A DNA stretch of 64,000 nt. Source: Myxococcales bacterium. GTDB taxonomy: Bacteria > Lernaellota > Lernaellaia > Lernaellales > Lernaellaceae. Of this stretch, positions 49,338 through 58,423 are shown piece after piece. The stretch covers positions 1-64,000 of the forward strand of contig JAAYVF010000085.1 in NCBI GenBank assembly GCA_012517325.1, given 5' to 3'. Within the stretch, counting starts at the first letter, position 1. Each line of letters starts with the position of its first letter. The notes below the pieces were generated by a model, which was given only the letters and a program-made list of their open reading frames with translations, had not been told where the DNA came from and made no database searches. Made by a program: the position numbers and the translations under genes.

Positions 49338-52002
49338 CCCGCCATTTGCCGTTGTCGCGGCGAATCGCGGCGGTCGGTGCCGCGGGCGACGCTTCCCCCA
49401 AATTGACTTCCCGCAGGCCGCAGGTCGCGGCCAACCCGTACAGCGACGGATCGGCGACGAGGTCGGTGTTGATCGTCGCGGCCGAGGCGTTGGCGACCAT
49501 CAGGGCGATTTTGTCGGCGGTCGGATGGCGCCAGGCGGCGCGCAGCACCGGCGGGGCGGTATAAGTGCCGGAGTGGTAATAGTGCGGCCCGACGATCGAC
49601 GAGTAGAAGTTGTAGGAATAGGCGATCGGCGCGGGTTCGGGATCGAGCTCCGGCGGCGCCTCCATGCGGCCCTTGGTCAGGTAGGCGCCCGCCGCGGTAT
49701 CGACGCGCAGGTGAATGGCCCGGTGCAGAAAATCGAGCTTGGCCGGGTCGGCATGTCGCGTGGTCGATTCGCCGTACCAATGCCGGCCGGTGTTGTACTC
49801 GTTATACTGGATCCAGCCCGTCTGGAAGGCGCAGGCCGCAGCCGCGCCCTTGCAGGCGACGAGCGGATCGAGCGACGGCAACCAGTCGACCGGCGTGTTG
49901 AAGTAGATCAGTTCCACCACGCCGCCCCAGATGTATTCCAACGCCGTGATCCAATAGAACACGTCGCCGAACGAATAGCTGGCCTGGATCTTGCCGCCGG
50001 TGCGCAGAGTGCCGTTGTGGTGGTGCAGGTACTGCATCAGCGGCACGTCCGTCGCGTTGCCTTCCATGAACCACTTGTCGGGCACGTTGAAAACCGGCGG
50101 ATCGGAATCCTTGACCTTGCTGCGGATCGGCCCGACGCCGGCGCCGCCCAGGTGCCAGAAATCGACCAGATCGACGTAGGGCTCCGAGACGTTTTCCGCG
50201 CCGTAACGGAAGCCGCGCGGATTGGGGGTGCCGCGCGGCAGGCTCAGGTTGTCGCGCACGCTTTGAATCAGCCAGCGGCCGGAGCCCGAGGGATGCCCGT
50301 TATCGAAGTTGGCGAAGCTGTCGAACGAGTCCCAGAGGATCACTGAAAAACCGAGGTCGAAGTACAGGCCGTCCAGCGGCGGATCGAACTGGTTGACGAT
50401 CAACGCATCGCGCCAGCGCCAGAAATTGCCGACGAACGGATCGGCCGGGTCGAGCGTGTAGACGAAGCCGTCGGTGATCTTGTCGTAATAGACGTAGCCC
50501 GTCGGCCGGCCGGACGCGCCGATCAACAGGTGCTTCCAGAACGAGCCGTGCGGATCGTAGGCGTTGTCAAAGCGGGTGAAGAATTGATTCCAGCCGGGCA
50601 TCTTCGATCCGACCATCAGATCGTAATAGAACGGCATGGCGTAGTCGCCCTGGCCGCGGGCCTGCTCGAAATTCTCCCGGGCCTTGCCGGCGAACGGCAC
50701 CCAGAACGCTTCGTCCCAGCCGCCCTGGACGAAGCAGTTGTAGTTTTTCGGGGCCGGCACGCCCATCGGATGAAAATCCCAGCCGAACACGTACAACAGT
50801 TTGGCGTTGGGGGAATCGCCGACCAAGGCGTCGTGAAACGCCTTGATCCACGGCCGCTGATCGACCCGCGACGACAGCCCGAAGATGCTTGCGCCGACCT
50901 TCTCGTAAAACTCCCGCTCGCCCGCGTCCCGCCCGGCGATCGGATCGGCCGCCCATTCCTGCTCGTCGGACCACTCACGGTACCGCTCCGCCGCTTCATA
51001 CCACGTTCCCTTGTCGAGCCACCGCAGCACGACGGGATAGCCGATGTCGAAGGCGTCGGTTCCCTCGTCGTCGTTGACGTCGGGATTGTAGTGGTCGACT
51101 TCCCACGACAGGATCAGGCCGTCCTTGGCGGCGGCCGGCGACCCGCTGCGGTCGTCGAGGCGGAACGACTTGGCGCCGAACGACGGATCGGCCGTGTACA
51201 GCAGCATGCCGCCGACGCCCTCGTGCAGGTAGGCGACCATCTGCGTCATCGAAACGTGGCCCAGCGGATACGCGAAATCGCGCAGGATCGCCAGGTTGTT
51301 GGCGATTTCCTCGGACAGCCGGGCCCGGGGATCGCGCAGGAGCGCCCCGCCTTCGAGCGAGATGAGGTATTGATCCGCGGTGCCGTCGCCGTCCAGGGGC
51401 AGCAGGCCGGTCAGAATCGGATAGCGCAGAAGGCGAATCAGGTGGTCTTGTTCCAGCGAAACCTGGGCGGTGATTTGGACCTCGGGCGAATCGGGCGTCA
51501 GTTCCCAGGCCGCTTCGACCGTCGGCCAGTCCGGCGCCCCGTCCCAAAGCAGCGTGACGCGGTTGCTTTCCTGTTCGATGAGCGGCGTGATGACCGGGCA
51601 TTTCATCGTCACGGTCTGATAAACGCCGAGCGGGCCTTTGATCAGTTCGTCGATCTCGAAAGGCGGGACGGCCGTAATGACTTGATTCGGGTCCAGCAGC
51701 GCCAGAGGCGGATCCTGGCGCAGATCGTTGATTTCGCGCACTTGCCCGGTGGTTTCGTCGAAAACGATTTCGATCGAGCCGTTACTCAGGATGACGGGTT
51801 CGTCGCCCTCCGGTTCGGGAAGCATCAATTGCGGTGGAACCCGAATGGAAAGCCCGGCGGTAGCCGTCGGGGAGCGATAGTCCGGTGAAAAATCCGGCGC
51901 GCCCGCTTGGTCGGAAAGGGTGGCCGGCAGGTCGTCATTCCCGCAACCGGCCGCCGATAAAATCAGGATGCACCAAAAAATCCAAATTTTGGCCCGAGCC
52001 AT
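49285..52002 (-). CDS. Large lipoprotein, DUF6259-like putative glycoside hydrolase
   Basis: 905 residues from the ATG at 52002 with AGAGGA upstream; lipobox LSAAGC. The N-terminal third is beta-rich, with substrate-domain-like strands (EIVFDETTGQVREINDL). The central part looks like a (beta/alpha)8 barrel: KLLYVFGWDFHPMGVP, DPPLDGLYFDLGF with an Asp at a likely catalytic strand end, and LMQYLHHHNGTLRTG. A beta-sandwich ends the protein (KWRVSVSLEPYSFRMFEL). This plan resembles DUF6259 proteins, suspected glycosidases. Gly-Asn-Asp-Asp after the Cys suggests outer-membrane placement is possible. It probably degrades an external polysaccharide. Confidence 0.7.
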   Translation of the reverse strand: MARAKIWIFWCILILSAAGCGNDDLPATLSDQAGAPDFSPDYRSPTATAGLSIRVPPQLMLPEPEGDEPVILSNGSIEIVFDETTGQVREINDLRQDPPLALLDPNQVITAVPPFEIDELIKGPLGVYQTVTMKCPVITPLIEQESNRVTLLWDGAPDWPTVEAAWELTPDSPEVQITAQVSLEQDHLIRLLRYPILTGLLPLDGDGTADQYLISLEGGALLRDPRARLSEEIANNLAILRDFAYPLGHVSMTQMVAYLHEGVGGMLLYTADPSFGAKSFRLDDRSGSPAAAKDGLILSWEVDHYNPDVNDDEGTDAFDIGYPVVLRWLDKGTWYEAAERYREWSDEQEWAADPIAGRDAGEREFYEKVGASIFGLSSRVDQRPWIKAFHDALVGDSPNAKLLYVFGWDFHPMGVPAPKNYNCFVQGGWDEAFWVPFAGKARENFEQARGQGDYAMPFYYDLMVGSKMPGWNQFFTRFDNAYDPHGSFWKHLLIGASGRPTGYVYYDKITDGFVYTLDPADPFVGNFWRWRDALIVNQFDPPLDGLYFDLGFSVILWDSFDSFANFDNGHPSGSGRWLIQSVRDNLSLPRGTPNPRGFRYGAENVSEPYVDLVDFWHLGGAGVGPIRSKVKDSDPPVFNVPDKWFMEGNATDVPLMQYLHHHNGTLRTGGKIQASYSFGDVFYWITALEYIWGGVVELIYFNTPVDWLPSLDPLVACKGAAAACAFQTGWIQYNEYNTGRHWYGESTTRHADPAKLDFLHRAIHLRVDTAAGAYLTKGRMEAPPELDPEPAPIAYSYNFYSSIVGPHYYHSGTYTAPPVLRAAWRHPTADKIALMVANASAATINTDLVADPSLYGLAATCGLREVNLGEASPAAPTAAIRRDNGKWRVSVSLEPYSFRMFELGP

Positions 52003-52039
52003 TCGGTCCTCTTCTTCCGCCCCCGAAGCCTGCCTGATT

Positions 52040-52067
52040 ATTGTATCCGATTTGGCGAAAAAGTCAT
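52040..52067 (-). promoter_or_regulatory. Probable promoter of the 52002 lipoprotein gene
   Basis: On the minus strand: -35 ATGACT (52062-52067), 16-base spacer, -10 TACAAT (52040-52045), about 38 bases ahead of the ATG. Confidence 0.4.
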
Positions 52068-52119
52068 CCGGGGTTTTCACGGAAGGATCACGAATTTTAA
52101 CGCGTTGCCGCGCCGGCGA

Positions 52120-53790
52120 TCAGACCTTGACCCGGAATTCGTCCCAGGCGCGGCGTTTGAGCCAATCCTGGTGCTTCGGGTGCGCCACGGAAATCAGGCT
52201 GCGGATGAAACGATCCTGACTCATGGCGTTGATCTTGGCGACGCCGTATTCCGTCACCAGGAAGAAATGCGCGTTCCGGCAGGTGCCCATCAGGTCGGGC
52301 CCGACCATGCTGATCGGCGTACCCTGCGGCAAAAACGGCATGACCGACGACCGCTCCTCGCCCTCCGGCGTCTGGTGCAGCGACTTCAGGCAGAGATAGG
52401 CCACGCCGCCGCGCGCCAGGCCGCGGATGATCATCGCCGCGCCGCCGACGCCCGAGTAGTGGTTCTTGTCGCGGCCAGCCGAATTGACGTGCCCCTGGAA
52501 GTCGATGCCCAGGATGTTGTTGATGCCCAGGCCGCCGTAGAAACCCTCGGGCAACACGACTCGCGACGCCGGCGCGAACAGCACGTTCGGGTTCTTGTCG
52601 AGCCGCTGGTAGAAATCGCTGCTGTCCTCGGCCAGGCTGAAGGTGCACACCAGCTTGCCGTCGAGCGGCCGCCGCGTGCCGTCCTTTTCGATCCAGTGCG
52701 TCCCGGCGATCTTGCCCGCCTCGAACAGATCCAGGGTGAACGGTTCGAGCATTTCGGTGTAGCTGCGGCCGGTCCAGTTCGAGTCGCGCATTTTTTTGAT
52801 CGCCAGCACGCCCGTGCCGCCGATGCCGACCTGCACGGCGCGGCCGTAAGTCAGGTCGCGGTGCATTTCCATGTGGTTGACGAGGTTTTCGGCGATCTTC
52901 ACCTCGACCTCGGAGGGGTTGTCGAAGCTGTGCGGCGGCAGCGCCGGCACGCGGGAATCGTCCTCGACGACGAACAGCCGCCCGGCCAGCGCCGCTTCCT
53001 TGAAGCGCTCGACCGGCAGGGTGTTGGGCGCCTCGGGCATCCCGTAGGTGAAGGGGTAATTTTTGTTGATGTACAGCAGGATTTTCGTGGTCGGATTGCG
53101 GAAGGCCAGTTCCAGCATGTCGCTGGTGGCGCCGTTGGCGACGCCGTGGCTCATTTCGCCCTTTTCGTCGGGCGGCGTCATCACGGCCACGAACAGATCG
53201 ATGTTCAGCTTGCCGTCGTCGTCGAAGGCCATCGCGTCCACCGCCTCGGGGAAGTGGACCGACTGCATGTTGATGATGTCCAGGCGGCTCTTGTTGCGGC
53301 CGACGAAATCGGGATAGAGCAGGCGGGTGATCGTGTTGGCGGGGATCACCATGTTCTCGGCCGCGCCGATGAAGGCCGAGACGAAATGGATTTGCCGTTC
53401 CTGCAATTCGCGGAAGTGCTCGACCAACTTGTTGAGGCCTTCGACTTTTTTCGTGATGGTGTTGGCGCGCTGCGCCAGGTTTTTGAACATCGAGGAGGTG
53501 AAGCCGCCGCCGTTGCCGTTGCCGCCGACCAGGCCGTTGAACAGGCCCTTGCTGCTCAGGGCGTCGCCGATCAGCAGGCGGTAAGGCCCCATGAACAGCG
53601 CCTGGCGAAAGGCGATGTCCCGCAGGTCTTCCTGCTGGATGTAATCCCATAGTCCCTTGTAAAACGCCGACGGCTCGGAAGTGGCGAAGCCCGAGGCGAT
53701 CTTCATGCCCGAGTGGACCGTGGCCTTGTACGCGTCTTCCTTGGGAATGAATCGATCGGCGAAATATTTCGGATACCGGTACTCACTCAT
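52120..53790 (-). CDS. Acetyl-CoA hydrolase/transferase family protein
   Basis: 556 residues from the ATG at 53790, with GGAGGGG upstream. It has the two-domain plan of class I CoA-transferases such as acetyl-CoA hydrolase and 4-hydroxybutyrate CoA-transferase: HSGMKIASGFATSEPSAFYK near the N-terminus, then LVVEDDSRVP, VQVGIGGTGVLAIKK and GFYGGLGINNILGIDFQGHV. The end has GTPISMVGPDLM and VTEYGVAKINAMS, the conserved C-terminal block. It would exchange or hydrolyse a short-chain acyl-CoA in the cytoplasm. The gene has a strong promoter with duplicated palindromes downstream of it, so it looks regulated. Confidence 0.85.
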   Translation of the reverse strand: MSEYRYPKYFADRFIPKEDAYKATVHSGMKIASGFATSEPSAFYKGLWDYIQQEDLRDIAFRQALFMGPYRLLIGDALSSKGLFNGLVGGNGNGGGFTSSMFKNLAQRANTITKKVEGLNKLVEHFRELQERQIHFVSAFIGAAENMVIPANTITRLLYPDFVGRNKSRLDIINMQSVHFPEAVDAMAFDDDGKLNIDLFVAVMTPPDEKGEMSHGVANGATSDMLELAFRNPTTKILLYINKNYPFTYGMPEAPNTLPVERFKEAALAGRLFVVEDDSRVPALPPHSFDNPSEVEVKIAENLVNHMEMHRDLTYGRAVQVGIGGTGVLAIKKMRDSNWTGRSYTEMLEPFTLDLFEAGKIAGTHWIEKDGTRRPLDGKLVCTFSLAEDSSDFYQRLDKNPNVLFAPASRVVLPEGFYGGLGINNILGIDFQGHVNSAGRDKNHYSGVGGAAMIIRGLARGGVAYLCLKSLHQTPEGEERSSVMPFLPQGTPISMVGPDLMGTCRNAHFFLVTEYGVAKINAMSQDRFIRSLISVAHPKHQDWLKRRAWDEFRVKV

Positions 53791-53898
53791 CACGCAATGC
53801 CCCTCCGCGACACCTTTTTTCTTCGGGCGAATCGGCGATCTGGTTGAATATTGATCGCTCGCTGGTCGTTTTCCCCAGCCCAAAGTCCCTGCCTACCG

Positions 53899-53964
53899 TT
53901 CAATATTGAATTACTCAATATTGTACAGTTGAGTAGAATAGTATATCTTGCCAAATGTTGTCAA
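53899..53964 (-). promoter_or_regulatory. Promoter and candidate operator of the CoA-transferase gene
   Basis: On the minus strand: -35 TTGACA (53959-53964), 18-base spacer, -10 TATTCT (53935-53940). Just downstream of the expected start of transcription lie two TCAATATTG words at 53900-53908 and 53915-53923, spaced 15 bp; the first is part of the palindrome TTCAATATTGAA. A third related word, GAATATTGATC, lies at 53846-53856. The placement fits a repressor operator. Confidence 0.6.
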
Positions 53965-54469
53965 CTTGTCTTTTTATTAACGGCAAAAACAGTATTTACT
54001 TATAATATCAATATGTTGGGTTGATCGCAGAGAATAATACAACAGAAGATTTTCGAAATTTTTTTCGACTGTGAAAAATGGAGCGCTTCACACATTGAAA
54101 TCGTTTTCATCTTTCACAAGAAATTTCCGCAGGGAAGACTGGGTTATAGCCAATTCCGCAACACTAGTAGCCGGACAATCACCAAACCTGGGAAGAAAGT
54201 CATTGTCGGACCAAAATGAGTGACCTTTGCATCTTGTTTGAATTTTTTTGGCAGATTAGAAAAGTTCTCCTCTTGGTTGCCGACGTCATTCCATCCATCG
54301 GTTCGACCCTGGGCTATTTGCCTTCGTCGTTTCCTGAAATGGGAGACTGGATGGCTGGCCATTGTATGTAAAGGCTGAGAAGAAAGCTTGAAAGCGCCGG
54401 TATTTCTAGGGAGTAAAGGCTCATTTGAAGGACCTCATAAAGAAATGTTTTTATCGGAAATACTTTAGA
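53965..54469. other. A+T-rich intergenic region
   Basis: About 500 bases of low G+C DNA with no convincing gene on either strand. A 72-codon open frame at 54144-54362 (minus) has no ribosome site and no protein-like composition. Nothing else recognisable. Confidence 0.55.
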
Positions 54470-54497
54470 TTGACAAATAAATAGAATAAGGTAGAAT
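54470..54497 (+). promoter_or_regulatory. Sigma-70-like promoter of the 54525 lipoprotein
   Basis: -35 TTGACA (54470-54475), 16-base spacer, -10 TAGAAT (54492-54497). Transcription would begin ~20 bases before the ATG. Confidence 0.6.
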
Positions 54498-54524
54498 ATA
54501 CATGATAAGAAAGGCAGTCATTCC

Positions 54525-55625
54525 ATGAAAAACCTTGTTATTCTTTTTCTTTCAATAGTTCTCTTGGTGGGCTGCGGTCCGCACCAAGACACTCCCACGA
54601 TAAACAAAACAACGCCAATGAAAAATTCGTCTTTAAAAGCCGATCGAACGCCGCGGCCGGCGGCTTCAGGCTCGGTTCCCGATGAATACCGCAAGCCACT
54701 GCTGGACCGGTTCATGGACGTGGCGACCGACGAGGAATTTTTTCGGATTTTTTCCGCGGTTCAACCGGTGAAAAAGGTCGATTTTCCGCACCCCGACGAA
54801 GTATTTACGGTTTCCAACGCCTGCGCGATTCTGTACGGCAATCCCGTCAAAGGCCCTTTGAAAATCAAGGTGTTCGAAAGCGAAAAGCAAATCACGATCA
54901 ACGGTTTTCCGCTCTTTGTCTGGGATGGCGTAACCCCGAGTCCGGGTAGTTTTCACACCGAATTATCGAACTTTGTCCAAACTTATCGGAGAAACCATGG
55001 AGACGTGGCGGCACAACAGCAAGCTGCCTATGAGGAGCAATTTAAAATTATTCAGGAAAAAGCGAATTCGATACCCAATTATTCCGACGAGGCCTGGGAA
55101 GCGTTCATCAGAGCCGAGCTTGACAAAATGGATCTGCCCGGAAAGTGGATTAAAGTGTACCCAACCACATTATTTGGCTTGTATAATCCTTGTCCCAATC
55201 GACAATTTCCTCGCCTCCGCGTCAATTATCGGCTTGATTTTTTAGAACCTGATTATGAATTTCGCTCAGAATTGCATCATTCCTGGGACCAAATTGTCGA
55301 AAAATGCGGCCGATTGACCAGCCCTTCGGAATCGGAAATAACCGAGGAACGGCAAGAAGAATTTAATCACTATCGAAAATTTCTTCCTGAATCGTTTCAG
55401 GAACGGTCGAAAGAGAGGCCGCAAGGGATCATCGCCACCAATTTCCAAATCAAGCTGGCTGATGATGCTTGTGAGTTGATCGATACCTATGCCAAAGTCG
55501 CGGCCGAACCGGCCGACTCGAAACGGGATCGCTTTCGGCGATTGGTAAAAGAAATCACTAATCCGCACCATATCCTGCTCGACGCCGAGGCCGTCCGATT
55601 AGCTAATGGGATTTTAAAGAGGTAA
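54525..55625 (+). CDS. Lipoprotein of unknown function in A+T-rich island
   Basis: 366 residues; lipobox LLVGC (Cys at ~17). The mature protein is hydrophilic, Glu/Arg/Lys-rich and mainly helical (QAAYEEQFKIIQEKANS, DEAWEAFIRAELDKMDLPG), with a strand-rich middle (ADDEVFTV-like, LRVNYRLDFLEPDYEFRSEL). Base composition is clearly lower in G+C than neighbouring genes, and the flanks are A+T-rich with repeats, so recent acquisition is likely. No family recognised. Confidence 0.6.
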   Translation: MKNLVILFLSIVLLVGCGPHQDTPTINKTTPMKNSSLKADRTPRPAASGSVPDEYRKPLLDRFMDVATDEEFFRIFSAVQPVKKVDFPHPDEVFTVSNACAILYGNPVKGPLKIKVFESEKQITINGFPLFVWDGVTPSPGSFHTELSNFVQTYRRNHGDVAAQQQAAYEEQFKIIQEKANSIPNYSDEAWEAFIRAELDKMDLPGKWIKVYPTTLFGLYNPCPNRQFPRLRVNYRLDFLEPDYEFRSELHHSWDQIVEKCGRLTSPSESEITEERQEEFNHYRKFLPESFQERSKERPQGIIATNFQIKLADDACELIDTYAKVAAEPADSKRDRFRRLVKEITNPHHILLDAEAVRLANGILKR

Positions 55626-56326
55626 ATGGAAAATGAAATTTAATTTTTTCACTGCACTCCAAAAACGATTCTATAGCACCCATTAGTCATTTCTTGGTTT
55701 CACGAACTGACGAACCCTAAGCAATCACCGCATCCTTGAGGAGGCCCCAAGGCCGTCTCGCAAAGAGATGACGAATCGGTGCTGGATTGACGCGACCCAA
55801 TGCCACGATTCTCTATCCCATGGGCTCCCTCCCATGGCTACGACCGTCGCCCGATGGACGACGGTCGAACACCCGCTCAAGCGGGTTTGAAAAAAGTCCG
55901 CCGCTAGCGAGCGGCCGATCGCTTTCGCGATCCTAGCCAGAGGCGGGGGCCTCTGGATATTGATCCGTGTACGATAAATCATTCCAGGCGCTTCAAGATA
56001 TTTCGCTTCTCTTGAAAAAGCGGAACAAAGCAAAGTAAAGAAATGACTAATCGGTGCTCTAATCTGATTGAGCCTCCCTTAAAATCAGTAGCGAGGCTGG
56101 TCGATCGGGGATTGGCGTCAGTGGCGTCGTTTCGAACGGGTTTACGAGTCAGGCGATCAGCCATTCCGGGGAATCGTGCCGGAAGATCGACGACACCCTT
56201 GACCGTTGGCGCAAGGAAAATCCGGAACGAACCATTCTGCTCGGTCTGCTTCGGCAGATTATTCTTCAATCCCGTCCGGCGGGTTCGGTCGTCACGGTCG
56301 AATAAGCGGCAAGGCCGGCCGCCGGC
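55626..56326. other. Intergenic region with hairpin array and possible gene remnant
   Basis: About 700 bases. It contains the palindrome array at 55818-55956. From 56080 to 56305 one plus-strand frame lacks stops and ends in a protein-like stretch (KIDDTLDRWRKENPERTILL...SVVTVE, TAA at 56303-56305), but it has no start codon and is probably the tail of a lost gene. The word AATCGGTGCT occurs twice (near 55773 and 56049). Confidence 0.45.
55818..55956. repeat. Palindrome array, copy B (inverted relative to copy A)
   Basis: Six consecutive hairpins in 139 bases: CCATGGG/CCCATGG (55818-55837), ACCGTCG/CGACGGT (55843-55865), ACCCGC-TCAA-GCGGGT (55871-55886), CCGCT-AGCG-AGCGG (55901-55914), GATCGC-TTTC-GCGATC (55917-55932) and CCAGAGGC-GGGG-GCCTCTGG (55937-55956). 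It aligns with the reverse complement of 31398-31536 with conserved end blocks, but no transposase gene is next to this copy. Confidence 0.75.
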
Positions 56327-58423
56327 TCAATCCTCGACCAGTTGCACCCATTCGAGTTGCAGCAGGGCGTAGACCAGACGGGCGCTGCGCGCCGGGTCGA
56401 GCGGGCTTTTCGCGAACAGTTCGGAAACCCGCTTCTTGCCGTCGATCATCGCCACCAGGCGCCGTTCGCGCTGGTCCGACAGCAGGCTCCCCAGGTCGAA
56501 ATCCAACGTCACCGGGGCCAGGATGTAGGTGGACATCTCGTCCAGGATCGCTTCCACTTCCTCGGCCGACGCGCTTTCCTGCAGGGCGTGGAGGATCAGG
56601 CGCGGCAAGTCGAGGTTGAGCGGCGGCAGATCGATCTCCGGCTTCAGGTCGCGTTCGAACTGATAGCGGCCCTCGCGCCAGGCGAAAAGCGCGTAGAGCT
56701 TGTTTTCCATCTGCCCCATCAGCGTTTCGAACAGCTCGTGGGGCGAAAGCAGGTTGGCGCCGAGCAGCACCTCGCCGAACGGCCGGCCGCTCTGGTGCGC
56801 GGCGGCCAGCAGCCGGTCGCGTTCCGCGGCGGTCAGGCGGCCCTGGCGAACCAGGATTTCGCCCAGCGCGAACGGGCCGGGCCGGTTCGACAACACCTGC
56901 ACCGGCATGCCTTGCGACAGATAGATGAATTCTTCCTCGTCGCCGTGCTGCAGGGACAGGCAGCCGGTGGCCTTGCCGAGAAACAGGTAATGCAGGAAGC
57001 GGCCCAGCGGCATTTCCTCCAGGTCGCCGGATTCCTCGACCACCGTCTCCAGGTCTTCCACCGGCTCGGTGCCGGCGGCGGCGCCGGGGCGGCTTTCGTT
57101 GCGGGCGCGGTGGGCCACGGCGTCGTCGAGGCGGAAGAACAGATCGCCATCCTTGAAGCGGACCAGGCCGAACAGCAGGAACAGGTAGAGCACCTGGAAG
57201 GTGCGGGTGAAGCCGAGGTCGGCGTCGGCGATGATCTCGCCCAGCGTCCGTTCGCCGTCGACCAGTTCGAGCAGTTGCAGTTCGCGCGCGGTGACGTGCA
57301 GATCGAAGGCCGACAGCTCGGGATGCGGCGCTTTTTCCACCACGGCGTTTTTGTTGAGGTACAGGCGGTCTTCCAGTTTCGCCAGGGTGTAATGCCGCGT
57401 GATGCCGTTGACCAGCACCGACAGGATGTCCTGTTCGATCGGGATCATTTCGGCCGGGTCGTCGGTGTCGGGCAGGAGCGCGTACGACCCTTCCTTCCAG
57501 CGGAACGCCGAATTGATCTTCCGGCGGGCCTGGATCTTGAGCATGGTCGCCAGTTCGGCCGGCGTGACGTGACCGCCTTCGACGAGAATTTCGCCCAGCC
57601 GGCGGCCCGACTCCCGCGCCGCGCGCAGGCAGCGCTCCAGCGCGAGGGCGTCCAGGGCCCCGCGGGCGACGAAGAGCTGGCCGAGGGCGTCGTCGGCGAT
57701 GAAGTTGGAGCGGATCATCCGCGGCAGGCCGTCGCGCAGGCGGATTTCGCGGATTTCGTTGAACTCCCGGATTTGCAGGATGCCGTTGTAATGTTGCTGA
57801 TACAGGCGCAGTAAAAGTTCGGGCAACAGCAAGGGCCCGAGCCGTCCGGCGGCCGGCAATTCGGCCTCGACGGGGGCGGGTTTGACCGGCGCGGGCTTGG
57901 GCGCATCCGCCGGTTTCGGCGCCGCGGCCGGTTTTTCCGCCGGTCGCGGTTGCCGCGGCGGTTCCGGTTTGGGCGGTTCCGCTTTGGGCGCGGCCGGCTT
58001 GGGCGCCGGCTTGGGGGCCGCCGCCGGACGGGGATGGGAACCGGGTTGCAGCAATTCGTCGATCGTCGCGATGAAATCCGCCGGCTCGAGCGGCATTTCC
58101 AGGTAGTCGTCGGCCTCGAATTTGGTGCGCGCCTCGAGGCCGAATTTCGATGAACGCTTGAAGGAAGAAAGCAAGACGATCTTGATGTGCGAGGTCTGGG
58201 GATCGCCTTTCAAGCGCTTGCACAGTTCCATGCCGTTGACGTCCGGCAGCAGCACGCCGATCACCATGGCGACGGTGCGCGGCCCCTCGAGCAGATCCAG
58301 CGCCTCGCGCGCGGATCCGGCTTGGCCGACGTCGAAACCTCGTTCGATGTGCAACACGGTGGCGAGACGTTCGGCCAGGCCGCGATCATGGAGCGCTACA
58401 ATCACATGTTTCGGTTTGTTCAT
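56327..58423 (-). CDS. Receiver-like protein with two DUF4388 (PATAN) modules; phospho-site is Gly
   Basis: 698 residues; its ATG overlaps the stop of the upstream gene (ATGA). Residues ~5-120 have the receiver fold, but the phospho-acceptor position is Gly56 (MVIGVLLPDVNG) and the conserved Lys is Met (EMPLEP), so it cannot be phosphorylated normally. A Pro/Ala/Lys linker (~130-190) leads to two DUF4388 units (~195-330 and ~455-600) with HYNGILQIREFNEIREIRL and GKATGCLSLQHGDEEEFIYL. Each unit is followed by the helical tail that mediates protein contacts. It is the last gene of a four-gene operon. Such proteins act in motility, polarity and surface signalling in myxobacteria and cyanobacteria. 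Confidence 0.85.
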   Translation of the reverse strand: MNKPKHVIVALHDRGLAERLATVLHIERGFDVGQAGSAREALDLLEGPRTVAMVIGVLLPDVNGMELCKRLKGDPQTSHIKIVLLSSFKRSSKFGLEARTKFEADDYLEMPLEPADFIATIDELLQPGSHPRPAAAPKPAPKPAAPKAEPPKPEPPRQPRPAEKPAAAPKPADAPKPAPVKPAPVEAELPAAGRLGPLLLPELLLRLYQQHYNGILQIREFNEIREIRLRDGLPRMIRSNFIADDALGQLFVARGALDALALERCLRAARESGRRLGEILVEGGHVTPAELATMLKIQARRKINSAFRWKEGSYALLPDTDDPAEMIPIEQDILSVLVNGITRHYTLAKLEDRLYLNKNAVVEKAPHPELSAFDLHVTARELQLLELVDGERTLGEIIADADLGFTRTFQVLYLFLLFGLVRFKDGDLFFRLDDAVAHRARNESRPGAAAGTEPVEDLETVVEESGDLEEMPLGRFLHYLFLGKATGCLSLQHGDEEEFIYLSQGMPVQVLSNRPGPFALGEILVRQGRLTAAERDRLLAAAHQSGRPFGEVLLGANLLSPHELFETLMGQMENKLYALFAWREGRYQFERDLKPEIDLPPLNLDLPRLILHALQESASAEEVEAILDEMSTYILAPVTLDFDLGSLLSDQRERRLVAMIDGKKRVSELFAKSPLDPARSARLVYALLQLEWVQLVED

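Noticed and set aside
54144-54362. 72-codon minus-strand open frame in the A+T-rich gap
   Set aside because: No ribosome site, no recognisable motif, and composition equals the surrounding non-coding DNA.
55818-55956. CRISPR-like array of short palindromes
   Set aside because: The hairpins all differ in sequence, spacing is irregular and no cas genes are present; it is a hairpin cluster related to 31398-31536.
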